Assembly (NCBI GenBank): GCA_036005065.1
Contig: DASYQW010000350.1
Coordinates: forward strand, 1-36,735
DNA: 36,735 nt
Direction: 5' to 3'
Source: Candidatus Methylomirabilota bacterium
GTDB taxonomy: Bacteria; Methylomirabilota; Methylomirabilia; Rokubacteriales; DASRDR01
Notes under the pieces: generated by a model
Databases searched by the model: none
The model's input: the letters and a program-made list of their open reading frames with translations, nothing else
Told to the model about the DNA's origin: nothing
In this document: piece after piece, positions 1 to 7,166 of the stretch
How the letters are laid out: every line of letters starts with the position of its first letter
How positions within the stretch are numbered: position 1 is the first letter of the stretch
Position numbers and translations under genes: made by a program

Positions 1-1
1 C

Positions 2-418
2 ACGTTCCGGGTGGAGCGGTCGACCGCGGCCCACCTCGTGTACCGGGTCACGCCCGCGGCGCCGCCCGGCGTCGACACGCTCGAGGCGACCGCCGAGCTG
101 GCTCCGCCGGACCCGGAGGGGCGGTGGCAGGCGTGCCTGACGCTATGGAATCCCGGCCCCGGGTTCGTCGCGCTCTACCCGCTCCACACGCTGCGTCTCA
201 GCGTCGAGAGCGACCCGACTGGCGCCACGGAGACCGCCGGACGCCGGCTCCCCCTCGACCTCGCCCCCGGCGCCCCCCACACCGAGTGCGTCGGCCTCCC
301 GGTGCGCCCTTCGGGGTTCCACGTCCGGGGCGAGGTGGACGGAGCCGGCCATCGTCACCGGTTCGCGGTGACCGACGGCAGCCCGCCCGCGCCCCTCACG
401 CCGGAGCCGGGTCGATGA
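2..418 (+). CDS. 3' end of an unrecognised protein (5' end outside window)
   Basis: The frame is open from base 2 to a TGA at 416-418, giving about 138 residues. It probably continues upstream, because the GTG at base 11 has no ribosome binding site in view and the frame is open before it. The product has short beta-strand-like stretches rich in Val, Leu, Thr and Pro and no recognisable catalytic motif. It could be an Ig-like or carbohydrate-binding-like C-terminal domain, but that is only a guess from composition. The last 20 bases overlap, antisense, the end of a decayed cyclase fragment on the other strand. I do not recognise the family. Confidence 0.5.
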   Translation, partial: TFRVERSTAAHLVYRVTPAAPPGVDTLEATAELAPPDPEGRWQACLTLWNPGPGFVALYPLHTLRLSVESDPTGATETAGRRLPLDLAPGAPHTECVGLPVRPSGFHVRGEVDGAGHRHRFAVTDGSPPAPLTPEPGR

Positions 419-510
419 GGCGGAAGACGGGGAACGGGCCGCTCGACGTGCTTCACGGACCGTTCACCGAGCACTCCGAGCGCGACGAGGAGCCCCGGCC
501 GCTCGGGTGA
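396..510 (-). pseudogene. decayed C-terminal tail of a class III nucleotidyl cyclase-like protein
   Basis: Read on the minus strand, about 475-510 encodes LGERSVKHVERP. A one-base frame change then leads into FPVFRLIDPAPA and a TGA at 396-398. This resembles the conserved end of class III adenylate/guanylate cyclase domains in cyclase-ATPase-TPR proteins, where a LGE..VK.I.RPV.V.R-type segment closes the domain. No intact frame continues upstream, so it looks like a remnant. It lies just downstream of the secreted-protein gene. The regulator at 1376-5470 carries a degenerate cyclase-like domain of the same general type, so this may be debris from a related gene. The assignment rests on a short motif. 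Confidence 0.45.
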
Positions 511-575
511 GAGCATCGCCAGCGATCCGCTCATCGCCGTCGAGTCGAGCGGTCGCGTGATCGGGCGCGAGCTCA

Positions 576-1121
576 TCAGCGCCCCGGCTGGCCCGCTGCG
601 AAATAGGGATCCCCGAGGCGCGCCACGAAGGCCCGCACGTCGGCCTGCGCCTCGGGGTCCTGCGCGGCGAGACGCAGCGCGATGCGGACACACTGCGCGA
701 CGACCTCCCGATCGCCCAGCGCCGCGAAGGCCTCGGCCACGCGGAGCACGCCCTCGAGCGAATCCTGCTGTCGCGCGCGGAAGAGAGCGGACACGTAGAG
801 GTTGCGGGCCTTGGCGTTGGCGGACTGGCGCAGGCGCGATGCCTCTCCGATCCGCACCGCGGCATCGCCGACCTCGACCATCCCCTCCCAGCGCCAGCTG
901 CCGAGCGCCGCCAGGTAGGCTGCATGCCATGCCCGCTCGGCGGCGCCGATGTCGCGGGCGGCGAGCGCCGAATCCACCGTGCGGACGTGGGCCGCCCAGG
1001 GACTCTCGCGGGTCAGCCTGGCGCTGTCGGCCTGGGTCGGCCCCGCCACCGTGAGCGCCACCACGACCAGCGTGGCCACGAGCGCCTCGGAGCACCGTCG
1101 ATCGATCCATGTCGGACTCAT
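576..1121 (-). CDS. small secreted protein, helical, unknown function
   Basis: The product is 181 residues. The ATG at 1119-1121 is preceded by a GGAGGGAG ribosome binding site. The N-terminus is a classical Sec signal: Arg-Arg near residue 8, a hydrophobic run over residues 13-27 and a likely cleavage after TQA at residue 31. The mature part is almost all helix, with Ala- and Arg-rich segments suggestive of TPR-like repeats (for example around RAWHAAYLAAL and VAEAFAALGDREVV). No enzyme motif is visible. The gene is divergent from the sigma-54 activator at 1376 and lies behind a consensus -24/-12 promoter, so it is the likely direct target of that activator. A periplasmic or exported accessory role is inferred from the signal only. 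Confidence 0.8.
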   Translation of the reverse strand: MSPTWIDRRCSEALVATLVVVALTVAGPTQADSARLTRESPWAAHVRTVDSALAARDIGAAERAWHAAYLAALGSWRWEGMVEVGDAAVRIGEASRLRQSANAKARNLYVSALFRARQQDSLEGVLRVAEAFAALGDREVVAQCVRIALRLAAQDPEAQADVRAFVARLGDPYFAAGQPGR

Positions 1122-1189
1122 GACTCCCTCCCCGGCTGGACCGGCCCGCTTCGGACCTGTCCGGCTTCTCACTGAGCGGCAAGAGAGAC

Positions 1190-1204
1190 GCAACGGCAGT
1201 GCCA
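1190..1204 (-). promoter_or_regulatory. sigma-54 (-24/-12) promoter for the secreted-protein gene
   Basis: On the minus strand these bases read TGGCACTGCCGTTGC, which matches the sigma-54 consensus TGGCAC-N5-TTGC at every fixed position. The GG and GC pairs have the obligatory spacing. The predicted start is near 1178, giving a leader of about 57 nt before the ATG at 1121. The divergent neighbour is a sigma-54 activator. Confidence 0.85.
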
Positions 1205-1250
1205 TCGCCGAGGCGCGCAAAAATCGCCACTTGGGCGTGACGCCGGAGCA

Positions 1251-1292
1251 TTCGGCAGTCCGAGGTGCCCGAATTTCGGCGATTGTGCCGAA
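1251..1292. promoter_or_regulatory. candidate activator-binding dyads (upstream activating sequence)
   Basis: Two inverted repeats share the core TTCGGC/GCCGAA. The first, TTCGGCGATTGTGCCGAA at 1275-1292, is perfect: six-base arms and a six-base spacer. The second, at 1251-1273, pairs TTCGGCA with TGCCCGAA imperfectly. Relative to the predicted start at 1178 they span about -73 to -114, the usual distance for sigma-54 enhancer sites. They also lie about 85-125 bp before the activator's own ATG, so autoregulation is possible. Confidence 0.65.
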
Positions 1293-1375
1293 CGGGGGAG
1301 CAACGAGGCGCAATGGAGAAGGGCAACAAGTACGGGGGAACAACCTCTGGCGGAGAGGAGTAAGATTGACCCGCC

Positions 1376-4300
1376 ATGGACCCCCTCGCGGAGCTGATTG
1401 GGGAAAGCCCGGAGATGATCGCGATCCGGGAGACGATCGGACGGTTGCTCCAGCGCCAGTCCGACGCCCGCCGGCTGCCTCCGATCCTGATCCAGGGGGA
1501 GACGGGGACGGGCAAGGGGTTGGTGGCGCGGGCGCTGCACCAGGCAGGCCCGCGGGCGTCGGCCCCGTTCGTGGACGTCAACTGCGCGGCGATCCCGGAG
1601 ACGCTGCTCGAGTCGGAGATGTTCGGGTTCGAGCGAGGAGCATTCACCGACGCGCGGCAGGCCAAGCGGGGCCTCTTTCAGGCGGCGCATCGCGGAACAC
1701 TGTTCCTGGACGAGGTGGGGCTGCTGCCCGAGGGACTGCAGGCCAAGCTGTTGAAGGTGATCGAGGAGCGCGCGGTACGGCGGCTGGGGAGCACGCGGAG
1801 CGAGCCGGTGGACGTGTGGGTGCTGACGGCGACGAGCGAGAACCTGCTGACGGCGACGCGGGAGCGACGCTTCCGGGAGGACCTCTATCACCGGCTGGCG
1901 GTGCTGACGCTCTGGCTGCCGCCGCTGCGGGACCGGGGCGGGGACGTCGGAGTGCTGGCCGAGCATTTTCTGGCGCGGGCGTGTGCCGACTACGGGCTGC
2001 CGGTGAAGCGGCTGACGGGGGCGGCGCGGGGGGCGCTGGCGGCCTACCGGTGGCCGGGGAATGTGCGGGAGCTGATCAACGCCATGGAGCGGGTGGCATT
2101 GCTGTCGGAGGGCGAGGAGGTGACGCCCGAAGGGCTGGGGCTGCCGGTGGGAGCGCCGGCGGCGCCGGACATGGCGGCCCCGCCGGCCGAGCGGACCGCG
2201 TCGCTGGACGACACGGTGGGAGAGGTGGAGCGGGCGCATCTGCTGAAGGCGCTGGAGGCGACGCACTGGAACATTTCCCGGGCGGCGGCGCGGCTGGGGC
2301 TGCCGCGGAACACGCTGCGCTACCGGATCGAGAAGTACGGGCTGGGGCGGGGGACCGCGGCGCCGCACCGCCGGGAGCGAGCCGAGCCCGCCGCGGCGCC
2401 GGCGACGCCGCCGCGGGCCACCGTGCCGATGGAGCCGCCCGCGCCGACGGTGGTGCGGTGGGAGCGCCGCCGCCTCGCGCTCCTCCGCGTCAGCGTGGTC
2501 ATGCCGGGGCCGGCGGATCCCGCCACGGACCTCAGCCGAGTCCCGGCGCTCCTGGTCGAGAAGGTGCAGAGCTTCGGGGGGCGGATCCAGGAGCTCAGTC
2601 CCGCCGGCATCGTGGCCGCCTTCGGGCTGGAGCCGGTGGAGGACGCCCCGGCGCGCGCCGCGCTCGCCGCGATCGCGATCCAGAAGGCCGCGGAGCGTGT
2701 CGCGGGCGGCGGCGGCGGACTCGGGGTCAAGATGGCGATCCACGTGGGACAGTTCATGCTGGGGCGCCTGGGCGACGCCACGATGATCGACCACGACGCC
2801 AAGCGCGAGGCCTGGGCGATCCTGGAAGAGCTGGTCCGGGACACCGAGCTGGACACGACCCTGGTCAGCAGGACCGCGGCGGCCTTCCTCGACCGTCGCT
2901 TCGAGCTGGCCCGCGCGGGCCCCGTTGCGCCGACCCGGGAGGCGTCCCGGCTGGTGGGCCTCGAGCGCACCGGGCTCAGGCCAGGGGGGCAGATGGCCCG
3001 CTTCGTCGGACGGCAGCACGACCTGGAGCTCCTGAAAAACCGCCTCGAGTCCGCGATGCGGGGACAGGGCCAGGTCGTCGGGATCGTCGGGGAGCCGGGC
3101 ATCGGCAAATCCCGGCTGCTCTTCGAGTCGCGACAGGCCCTGGCCGGCCACGAGGTGACGTACCTGGAAGGCCGTTGCGTCGCCTACGGGAGCACGATCC
3201 CGTATCTTCCGGTGCTCGACATCCTTCGCGCGAGCTGCGGCCTCGCCGAGACCGATCCGCCCGAGGTCATGAGCGCGCGGATCCACGGAAGCCTCGACGC
3301 GCTGGGGATCGATCCGGCCGAGGCCGCGCCGTATCTCCTGGACCTCCTGGGTCTGAAACGGGAGACGCACCGGCTGGCCACGCTGAGCCCCGAGGCCGTC
3401 AAGGCGCGTACGTTCGACATCCTCCGGCAGGTGAGTCTCCGGCGCAGCCGGAATGCCCCGCTCATCATCGTCATGGAGGATCTGCACTGGGTCGACCAGA
3501 CGTCCGAGGAGCTCCTGGCGTCCCTCGTCGAGATGGTGCCGGGCAGCCGGATCCTGCTGGTCACGACGTACCGGCCCGGCTATCGGCCGCCCTGGATCGA
3601 GAAGTCGTACGCGACCCAGATGGCCTTGCAGCCGCTCGCGGCCGAGGAGAGCCTGAGCGTGGTCCGGTCGGTCCTCGGAGTGGACGAGGTGCCCGACTCG
3701 GTCGGGCGGCTGATCCTGGCCAAGGCCGAGGGGAACCCCTTCTTCCTGGAGGAGCTGGCCCGGGCCGTCCGGGAGCAGGGGGGATTCGCCGTCGACTCGA
3801 GCGTCCCGGACACCATCGAAGAGGTCATCCTGGCCCGGATCGATCGCCTCAGCCTGGAAGACAAGGGTCTTCTCCAGGAAGCCTCCGTTATCGGCAAGGA
3901 CGTGCCCGTTTCCCTGGTCGAGGCGATCGCCACGCTGCCCGCCGACGCGCTCGGACAGGGGCTCCGGCGCCTCAGGGCGGCGGAGTTCCTGGTCGAGACG
4001 AGTCCCGGACCCGAGGTCGAGTACACCTTCAAGCACGCGCTGACCCACGAGGTCGCCTACGGCAGCCTCCTCCCCGGCCCGCGGCGCGACCTTCACGGGC
4101 GGATCGTGGAGACCATCGAGCGGCTCCACGCCGGCCGGCTGTCGGAGCACATCGAGCGGCTCGCCCACCACGCGCTCCGGGCCGAGGCGTGGGACAAGGC
4201 CGTGGTCTACTTGCGCCAGGCCGGCGCCAAGGCCGTCGCCCGCTCGGCCCACCGCGAGGCGGCGGTCTACTTCGAGCAGGCGCTGGAGTCGCTGAAGCGA

Positions 4301-5470
4301 CTGCCCGCCGGCCAGCCGGCGACCGAGCAGGCCATCGATCTTCGGCTCGACCTCCGCACGGCCTTGCTGCCGCTCGGCGAATTCGGGCGGATCTACGACG
4401 CCCTGCGGGAGGCGGAGGGTCTCGCCACCACGCTTGGCGATCGTCCCCGCCTGGGGCGGATCGAGGCCTATCTCAGCGACTGTTTCAGGCTGATGGGGGA
4501 TCAGAGCCGCGCCATCGAGGCTGGCCAGCGCGCCCTCACCCTCGCGCGGGAGCTCGAGGATTTCCCGCTACAGGTCGTGACCCACACCTACCTGGGTCTC
4601 ATCTACCACGGACGGGGCGATTACCGACGGGCGATCGACTTCCTGCGGTGGAACGTGGAGGCCCTCGCCGGCGACCTGAGCCGGGTGTCGTTCGACATGG
4701 CCCAGCTCCCGTCCGTCCACTCGCGCACCTGGCTGGTCTGGTGCCTGGCCGAGCTCGGCGAGTTCGAGGAGGGACGCGTTCGCGGGGAAGAGGGCGCGCA
4801 CATCGCCGAGTCCGTCGACCATCCGATGAGCCTCACCGTGGCCTATACGGGGATCGGGCGGCTGTATCTGCACCAGGGCGACCTGGCGCGGGCCACCCCC
4901 GTGCTCGAGCGAGCCCTGGAGCTGAGTCACCGGTGGGGCATCACCGTGTGGCGGCCCAACATCGTGTCGGCGCTGGGCCATGCCTACGCGCTGCAGGGGC
5001 GGCTCGTCGAGGCTCTCCCGCTCCTGGAGCAGGGCGTCGAGGCGGCCGCCACCGGGCAGTTCATGGTCGGCCAATCCCTGCGGGTGGGGTGGCTGAGTGA
5101 GGGATACCGGGCAACGGGGCGGGAGGCGGAAGCGCTGGGACTCGCCCGGACGGCCCTGGAGCTCGCCCGCGGCCACCAGGAGCGCGGCCACGAAGCCTGG
5201 GCGCTCCGGCTCATCGCCGACCTCACCTCGACGGGTGAGCCGCTCGACGCCGGGCAGGCGGAGGCGGGGTACCGTCAAGCGCTGGGGCTGGCCGAGGAAC
5301 TGGGGATGCGGCCGCTCCAGGCCCACTGCCACCTCGGTCTCAGCCGGCTCTACCGCCGGACGGCCGATCCCCCGCGCTCCGCCACCCACCGCGCCAGCGC
5401 CACCGCCCTCTTCCACCAGATGGACATGCGGTGGTGGCTGGAGCGGGCGGCCGGCGAGCCGAACGACTGA
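1376..5470 (+). CDS. sigma-54 activator fused to cyclase-like, STAND ATPase and TPR modules
   Basis: The product is 1364 residues. Residues 1-245 are an NtrC-type AAA+ domain with Walker A GETGTGKG (41-48), the sigma-54 contact loop as GAFTDA (88-93) and Walker B TLFLDE (108-113). Residues 281-322 are a Fis-type helix-turn-helix. Residues about 365-510 resemble a class III cyclase domain but lack the metal-binding aspartates and keep only an IHVGQF-like segment. From 541 a second ATPase follows, with Walker A GEPGIGKS (572-579) and Walker B IIVMED (697-702), of the AAA_16/MalT-like STAND type. The rest (about 960-1364) is TPR-like helical repeat. There is no receiver, PAS or GAF domain, so sensing probably enters through the C-terminal half (inference). 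A GGAGAGGAG lies 15 bases before the ATG. The likely target is the divergent secreted-protein gene. Confidence 0.9.
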   Translation: MDPLAELIGESPEMIAIRETIGRLLQRQSDARRLPPILIQGETGTGKGLVARALHQAGPRASAPFVDVNCAAIPETLLESEMFGFERGAFTDARQAKRGLFQAAHRGTLFLDEVGLLPEGLQAKLLKVIEERAVRRLGSTRSEPVDVWVLTATSENLLTATRERRFREDLYHRLAVLTLWLPPLRDRGGDVGVLAEHFLARACADYGLPVKRLTGAARGALAAYRWPGNVRELINAMERVALLSEGEEVTPEGLGLPVGAPAAPDMAAPPAERTASLDDTVGEVERAHLLKALEATHWNISRAAARLGLPRNTLRYRIEKYGLGRGTAAPHRRERAEPAAAPATPPRATVPMEPPAPTVVRWERRRLALLRVSVVMPGPADPATDLSRVPALLVEKVQSFGGRIQELSPAGIVAAFGLEPVEDAPARAALAAIAIQKAAERVAGGGGGLGVKMAIHVGQFMLGRLGDATMIDHDAKREAWAILEELVRDTELDTTLVSRTAAAFLDRRFELARAGPVAPTREASRLVGLERTGLRPGGQMARFVGRQHDLELLKNRLESAMRGQGQVVGIVGEPGIGKSRLLFESRQALAGHEVTYLEGRCVAYGSTIPYLPVLDILRASCGLAETDPPEVMSARIHGSLDALGIDPAEAAPYLLDLLGLKRETHRLATLSPEAVKARTFDILRQVSLRRSRNAPLIIVMEDLHWVDQTSEELLASLVEMVPGSRILLVTTYRPGYRPPWIEKSYATQMALQPLAAEESLSVVRSVLGVDEVPDSVGRLILAKAEGNPFFLEELARAVREQGGFAVDSSVPDTIEEVILARIDRLSLEDKGLLQEASVIGKDVPVSLVEAIATLPADALGQGLRRLRAAEFLVETSPGPEVEYTFKHALTHEVAYGSLLPGPRRDLHGRIVETIERLHAGRLSEHIERLAHHALRAEAWDKAVVYLRQAGAKAVARSAHREAAVYFEQALESLKRLPAGQPATEQAIDLRLDLRTALLPLGEFGRIYDALREAEGLATTLGDRPRLGRIEAYLSDCFRLMGDQSRAIEAGQRALTLARELEDFPLQVVTHTYLGLIYHGRGDYRRAIDFLRWNVEALAGDLSRVSFDMAQLPSVHSRTWLVWCLAELGEFEEGRVRGEEGAHIAESVDHPMSLTVAYTGIGRLYLHQGDLARATPVLERALELSHRWGITVWRPNIVSALGHAYALQGRLVEALPLLEQGVEAAATGQFMVGQSLRVGWLSEGYRATGREAEALGLARTALELARGHQERGHEAWALRLIADLTSTGEPLDAGQAEAGYRQALGLAEELGMRPLQAHCHLGLSRLYRRTADPPRSATHRASATALFHQMDMRWWLERAAGEPND

Positions 5471-5471
5471 C

Positions 5472-5633
5472 TCAGGTCTCGCCCTCTACCCGCTCGGTGC
5501 GCAGCTCCTCGATCTCGAGGCCATGGCGCTTGGCGAGGCGGCGGATCTCCAGGCGCAGGGCCTCGACGGCGTTGCGGTTGAGGCTGGCCGTGATCCGGAT
5601 GTCCTGGACAGGCTCGTCCGTTTCGGGCTCCAC
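5472..5633 (-). CDS. 53-residue charged protein, unknown
   Basis: A GTG at 5631-5633 opens a 53-codon frame ending at TGA 5472-5474. The product begins VEPETDEP, then has a strand-like QDIRITASL and a long amphipathic helix rich in Arg, Leu and Glu. Composition is unlike a random GC-rich frame: Ile and Glu are frequent and Pro and Gly are few. It lies in the same frame as the 67-residue gene upstream, separated only by that gene's TAA and two codons, and no clear ribosome binding site precedes the GTG. It may therefore be translated by reinitiation or readthrough, or the pair may once have been one gene. Function unknown. Confidence 0.5.
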   Translation of the reverse strand: MEPETDEPVQDIRITASLNRNAVEALRLEIRRLAKRHGLEIEELRTERVEGET

Positions 5634-5639
5634 CGCGGG

Positions 5640-5843
5640 TTAGCTCTTGGCATCCTTGCCCTTGAGGTCGTTGAACATCTGCGACTTCCTCTGACGCCGC
5701 TTGAGCTCCACGCGTCCCTTGTATCTTTTCTCGACCAGATCCTTCAGGTCCGCGTTGAACTTCTCGATCTCCTCCTTGCTCTTCGCGCCCGCGAGTCGGA
5801 CCTCGACGATGTGGATGTGGTCGTCGTCTACGGCTCCCGGCAT
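5640..5843 (-). CDS. 67-residue highly charged protein, unknown
   Basis: The ATG at 5841-5843 follows a strong GGGAGGAG ribosome binding site at a good distance, and the gene starts 14 bases after the ATP-grasp stop, so the two are very probably cotranscribed. The product has a strand-like HIHIVEVRLAG, then a long helix rich in Lys, Glu and Asp, and ends in a basic tail. No signal peptide, cysteines or known domain are visible. With an ATP-grasp ligase beside it, it could be a partner or a substrate, but nothing in the sequence proves either. Function unknown. Confidence 0.7.
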   Translation of the reverse strand: MPGAVDDDHIHIVEVRLAGAKSKEEIEKFNADLKDLVEKRYKGRVELKRRQRKSQMFNDLKGKDAKS

Positions 5844-5857
5844 GGCGTCTCCTCCCT

Positions 5858-6943
5858 TCAGTTAGACGGATCGGCGCGGGACTCCACGATTCCCTCGAAG
5901 AACTGGTCGGCGTGGAACAGGTCGGGCAGCGTGTCGAGGTCACGCACCATGTAGTAGTCCTCGACCACATCGTACGCCTCTCCGATGTCCACCGGCTCCC
6001 CGAACGCCAGGCGGACATAGGTGAGGGCCATGTTGTGCTTGCCGGTGAGATCGAAGATGGTCGTTCCCGACAGGAGCCGTCCGACGTTGATCTCCGTGAT
6101 GCACGGGGTCCCGCTGGCGTCCTCCTTGAGGTCCACGCTGAAAGCGCCGGTGGCTTCCGGATCCAGCGCTCGGATGGCGCCCGCGCTCACCTCGACCACG
6201 CGCGGCTCGTAGACGGTCTTGTGGAGGGCCCCGACGGAGGAGACCCCGCTGGGTCCGGCTCCGCCGCCGAGGTAGGACAGACGCTCGGTGGTCTTGATGA
6301 GGACGAGGTCGCCGTCCTTCCAGAGGCTCTGGCACGCGAAGTCCCGGCCGGGCAGGTACTCGGAGAGGGTGAAGTCGGTGGCCGGCACCCCCCGCATGTC
6401 GGCCCAGTAGCCGATCCAGGCCCGGGCCTGCTCGGCGGTCTTGATCGGGGTCGCCCCCATCGAGCCGCTGCCGGTCCGAATCCGGCACCACACCCGCGAG
6501 GACGGCGACAGTCGTCCGAAGAGCTCGTCGATACCGTCCAGGTCGGTGACCGGGTAGGTGGCCGGCGCGGGAAGCCCCCGGGATCGGAGAAAGGTCGTGA
6601 GGTCGTACTTGTCCTGGCACAGCGCGATGACCGCCGGTCGGGGCAGGAAGAGACGGCAGGGGAGCTCCTCCCGCAGCCTCGAGGCCACCCGGACGTCCGC
6701 GTCACTGTTGGGGATGAGCAGGTCGATCCGCTCGCCGGCCATGACCTGCTGGAGGCTCTCGCGATAGCCCGGCTGCGCGGGTCGGGGAACGAGATAGTTC
6801 CGATCGGCCGACGACTTCTTGAGGAGGAATCGATCGTGATGGCAGCCGACGAGGAAGAGGGACCGATCCGCGGCCCTCAGGCTGCGGATCAGGTTGTTGC
6901 TCGCGCCGGCGCCGGCGCCGGTAATGAGCAGTCGCTTTTCCAT
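5858..6943 (-). CDS. ATP-grasp domain protein (carbamoyl-phosphate synthase-like)
   Basis: The product is 361 residues. An N-terminal Rossmann-like segment LLITGAGAGASNNLI (5-19) is followed by a pre-ATP-grasp fold, DK at 111-112, a glycine loop SGSMGA (158-163), SEYLPGRDF (194-202) and a metal-binding strand ITEINVGRL with Glu284 and Asn286. This is the architecture of CarB-like stand-alone ATP-grasp enzymes, which join a carboxylate, through an acyl-phosphate, to an amine or similar nucleophile. The substrate is not predictable. The ATG at 6943 is preferred over the TTG at 7003, which falls in the -35 box of a good promoter. It heads an operon with the 67- and 53-residue genes. Confidence 0.85.
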   Translation of the reverse strand: MEKRLLITGAGAGASNNLIRSLRAADRSLFLVGCHHDRFLLKKSSADRNYLVPRPAQPGYRESLQQVMAGERIDLLIPNSDADVRVASRLREELPCRLFLPRPAVIALCQDKYDLTTFLRSRGLPAPATYPVTDLDGIDELFGRLSPSSRVWCRIRTGSGSMGATPIKTAEQARAWIGYWADMRGVPATDFTLSEYLPGRDFACQSLWKDGDLVLIKTTERLSYLGGGAGPSGVSSVGALHKTVYEPRVVEVSAGAIRALDPEATGAFSVDLKEDASGTPCITEINVGRLLSGTTIFDLTGKHNMALTYVRLAFGEPVDIGEAYDVVEDYYMVRDLDTLPDLFHADQFFEGIVESRADPSN

Positions 6944-6974
6944 TCCCCGCCCGACCAAGGGAGAAGACGGCGGG

Positions 6975-7003
6975 AGTATGGCCGCGCCACCGGAGGTTGT
7001 CAA
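6975..7003 (-). promoter_or_regulatory. sigma-70-type promoter for the ATP-grasp operon
   Basis: On the minus strand TTGACA (6998-7003) lies 17 bases before CATACT (6975-6980). The expected start is near 6968, about 25 nt before the ATG at 6943. It is divergent from the dppA promoter 75 bases away. Confidence 0.6.
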
Positions 7004-7076
7004 TAGCCAACCGGCGGGCGGCGAGGTCCGGGGCCCCGCTCGGGCGCGCCGCGGCGCCGAACCGGCCGTGGCGGCC

Positions 7077-7106
7077 TTGACCCTCGGGCGGAGCCCACGC
7101 TAAGAT
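7077..7106 (+). promoter_or_regulatory. sigma-70-type promoter for the first dpp cluster
   Basis: TTGACC (7077-7082) is separated by 18 bases from TAAGAT (7101-7106). The expected start is near 7113, giving a leader of about 54 nt before dppA. The same TTGACC-N18-TAnnAT layout recurs at 18741 and 25796. Confidence 0.6.
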
Positions 7107-7166
7107 CGCCGCACCAAAGCGTTTCCAGCCAACCAGCCCGAGCCCTCGGGGATGGAGGCCAGGATC

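Noticed and set aside
415-510. 31-codon frame starting at an ATGA overlap with the first gene
   Set aside because: It reads antisense to the cyclase-tail fragment, has no ribosome binding site and no recognisable features.
1216-1229. Second sigma-54-like site (TGGC...TTGC, minus strand)
   Set aside because: The GG and GC pairs are two bases too close for sigma-54 spacing.
1169-4252. Very long minus-strand open frame opposite the regulator
   Set aside because: Its product is Arg/Pro/Gly/His-rich with no domains and it lies under a well-supported gene; typical GC-rich antisense shadow.
6944-7003. Longer ATP-grasp start at TTG 7003
   Set aside because: The TTG lies within a TTGACA -35 box with a matching -10, the extra residues are Pro/Ser/Gly-rich filler, and the Rossmann strand begins right after the ATG at 6943.
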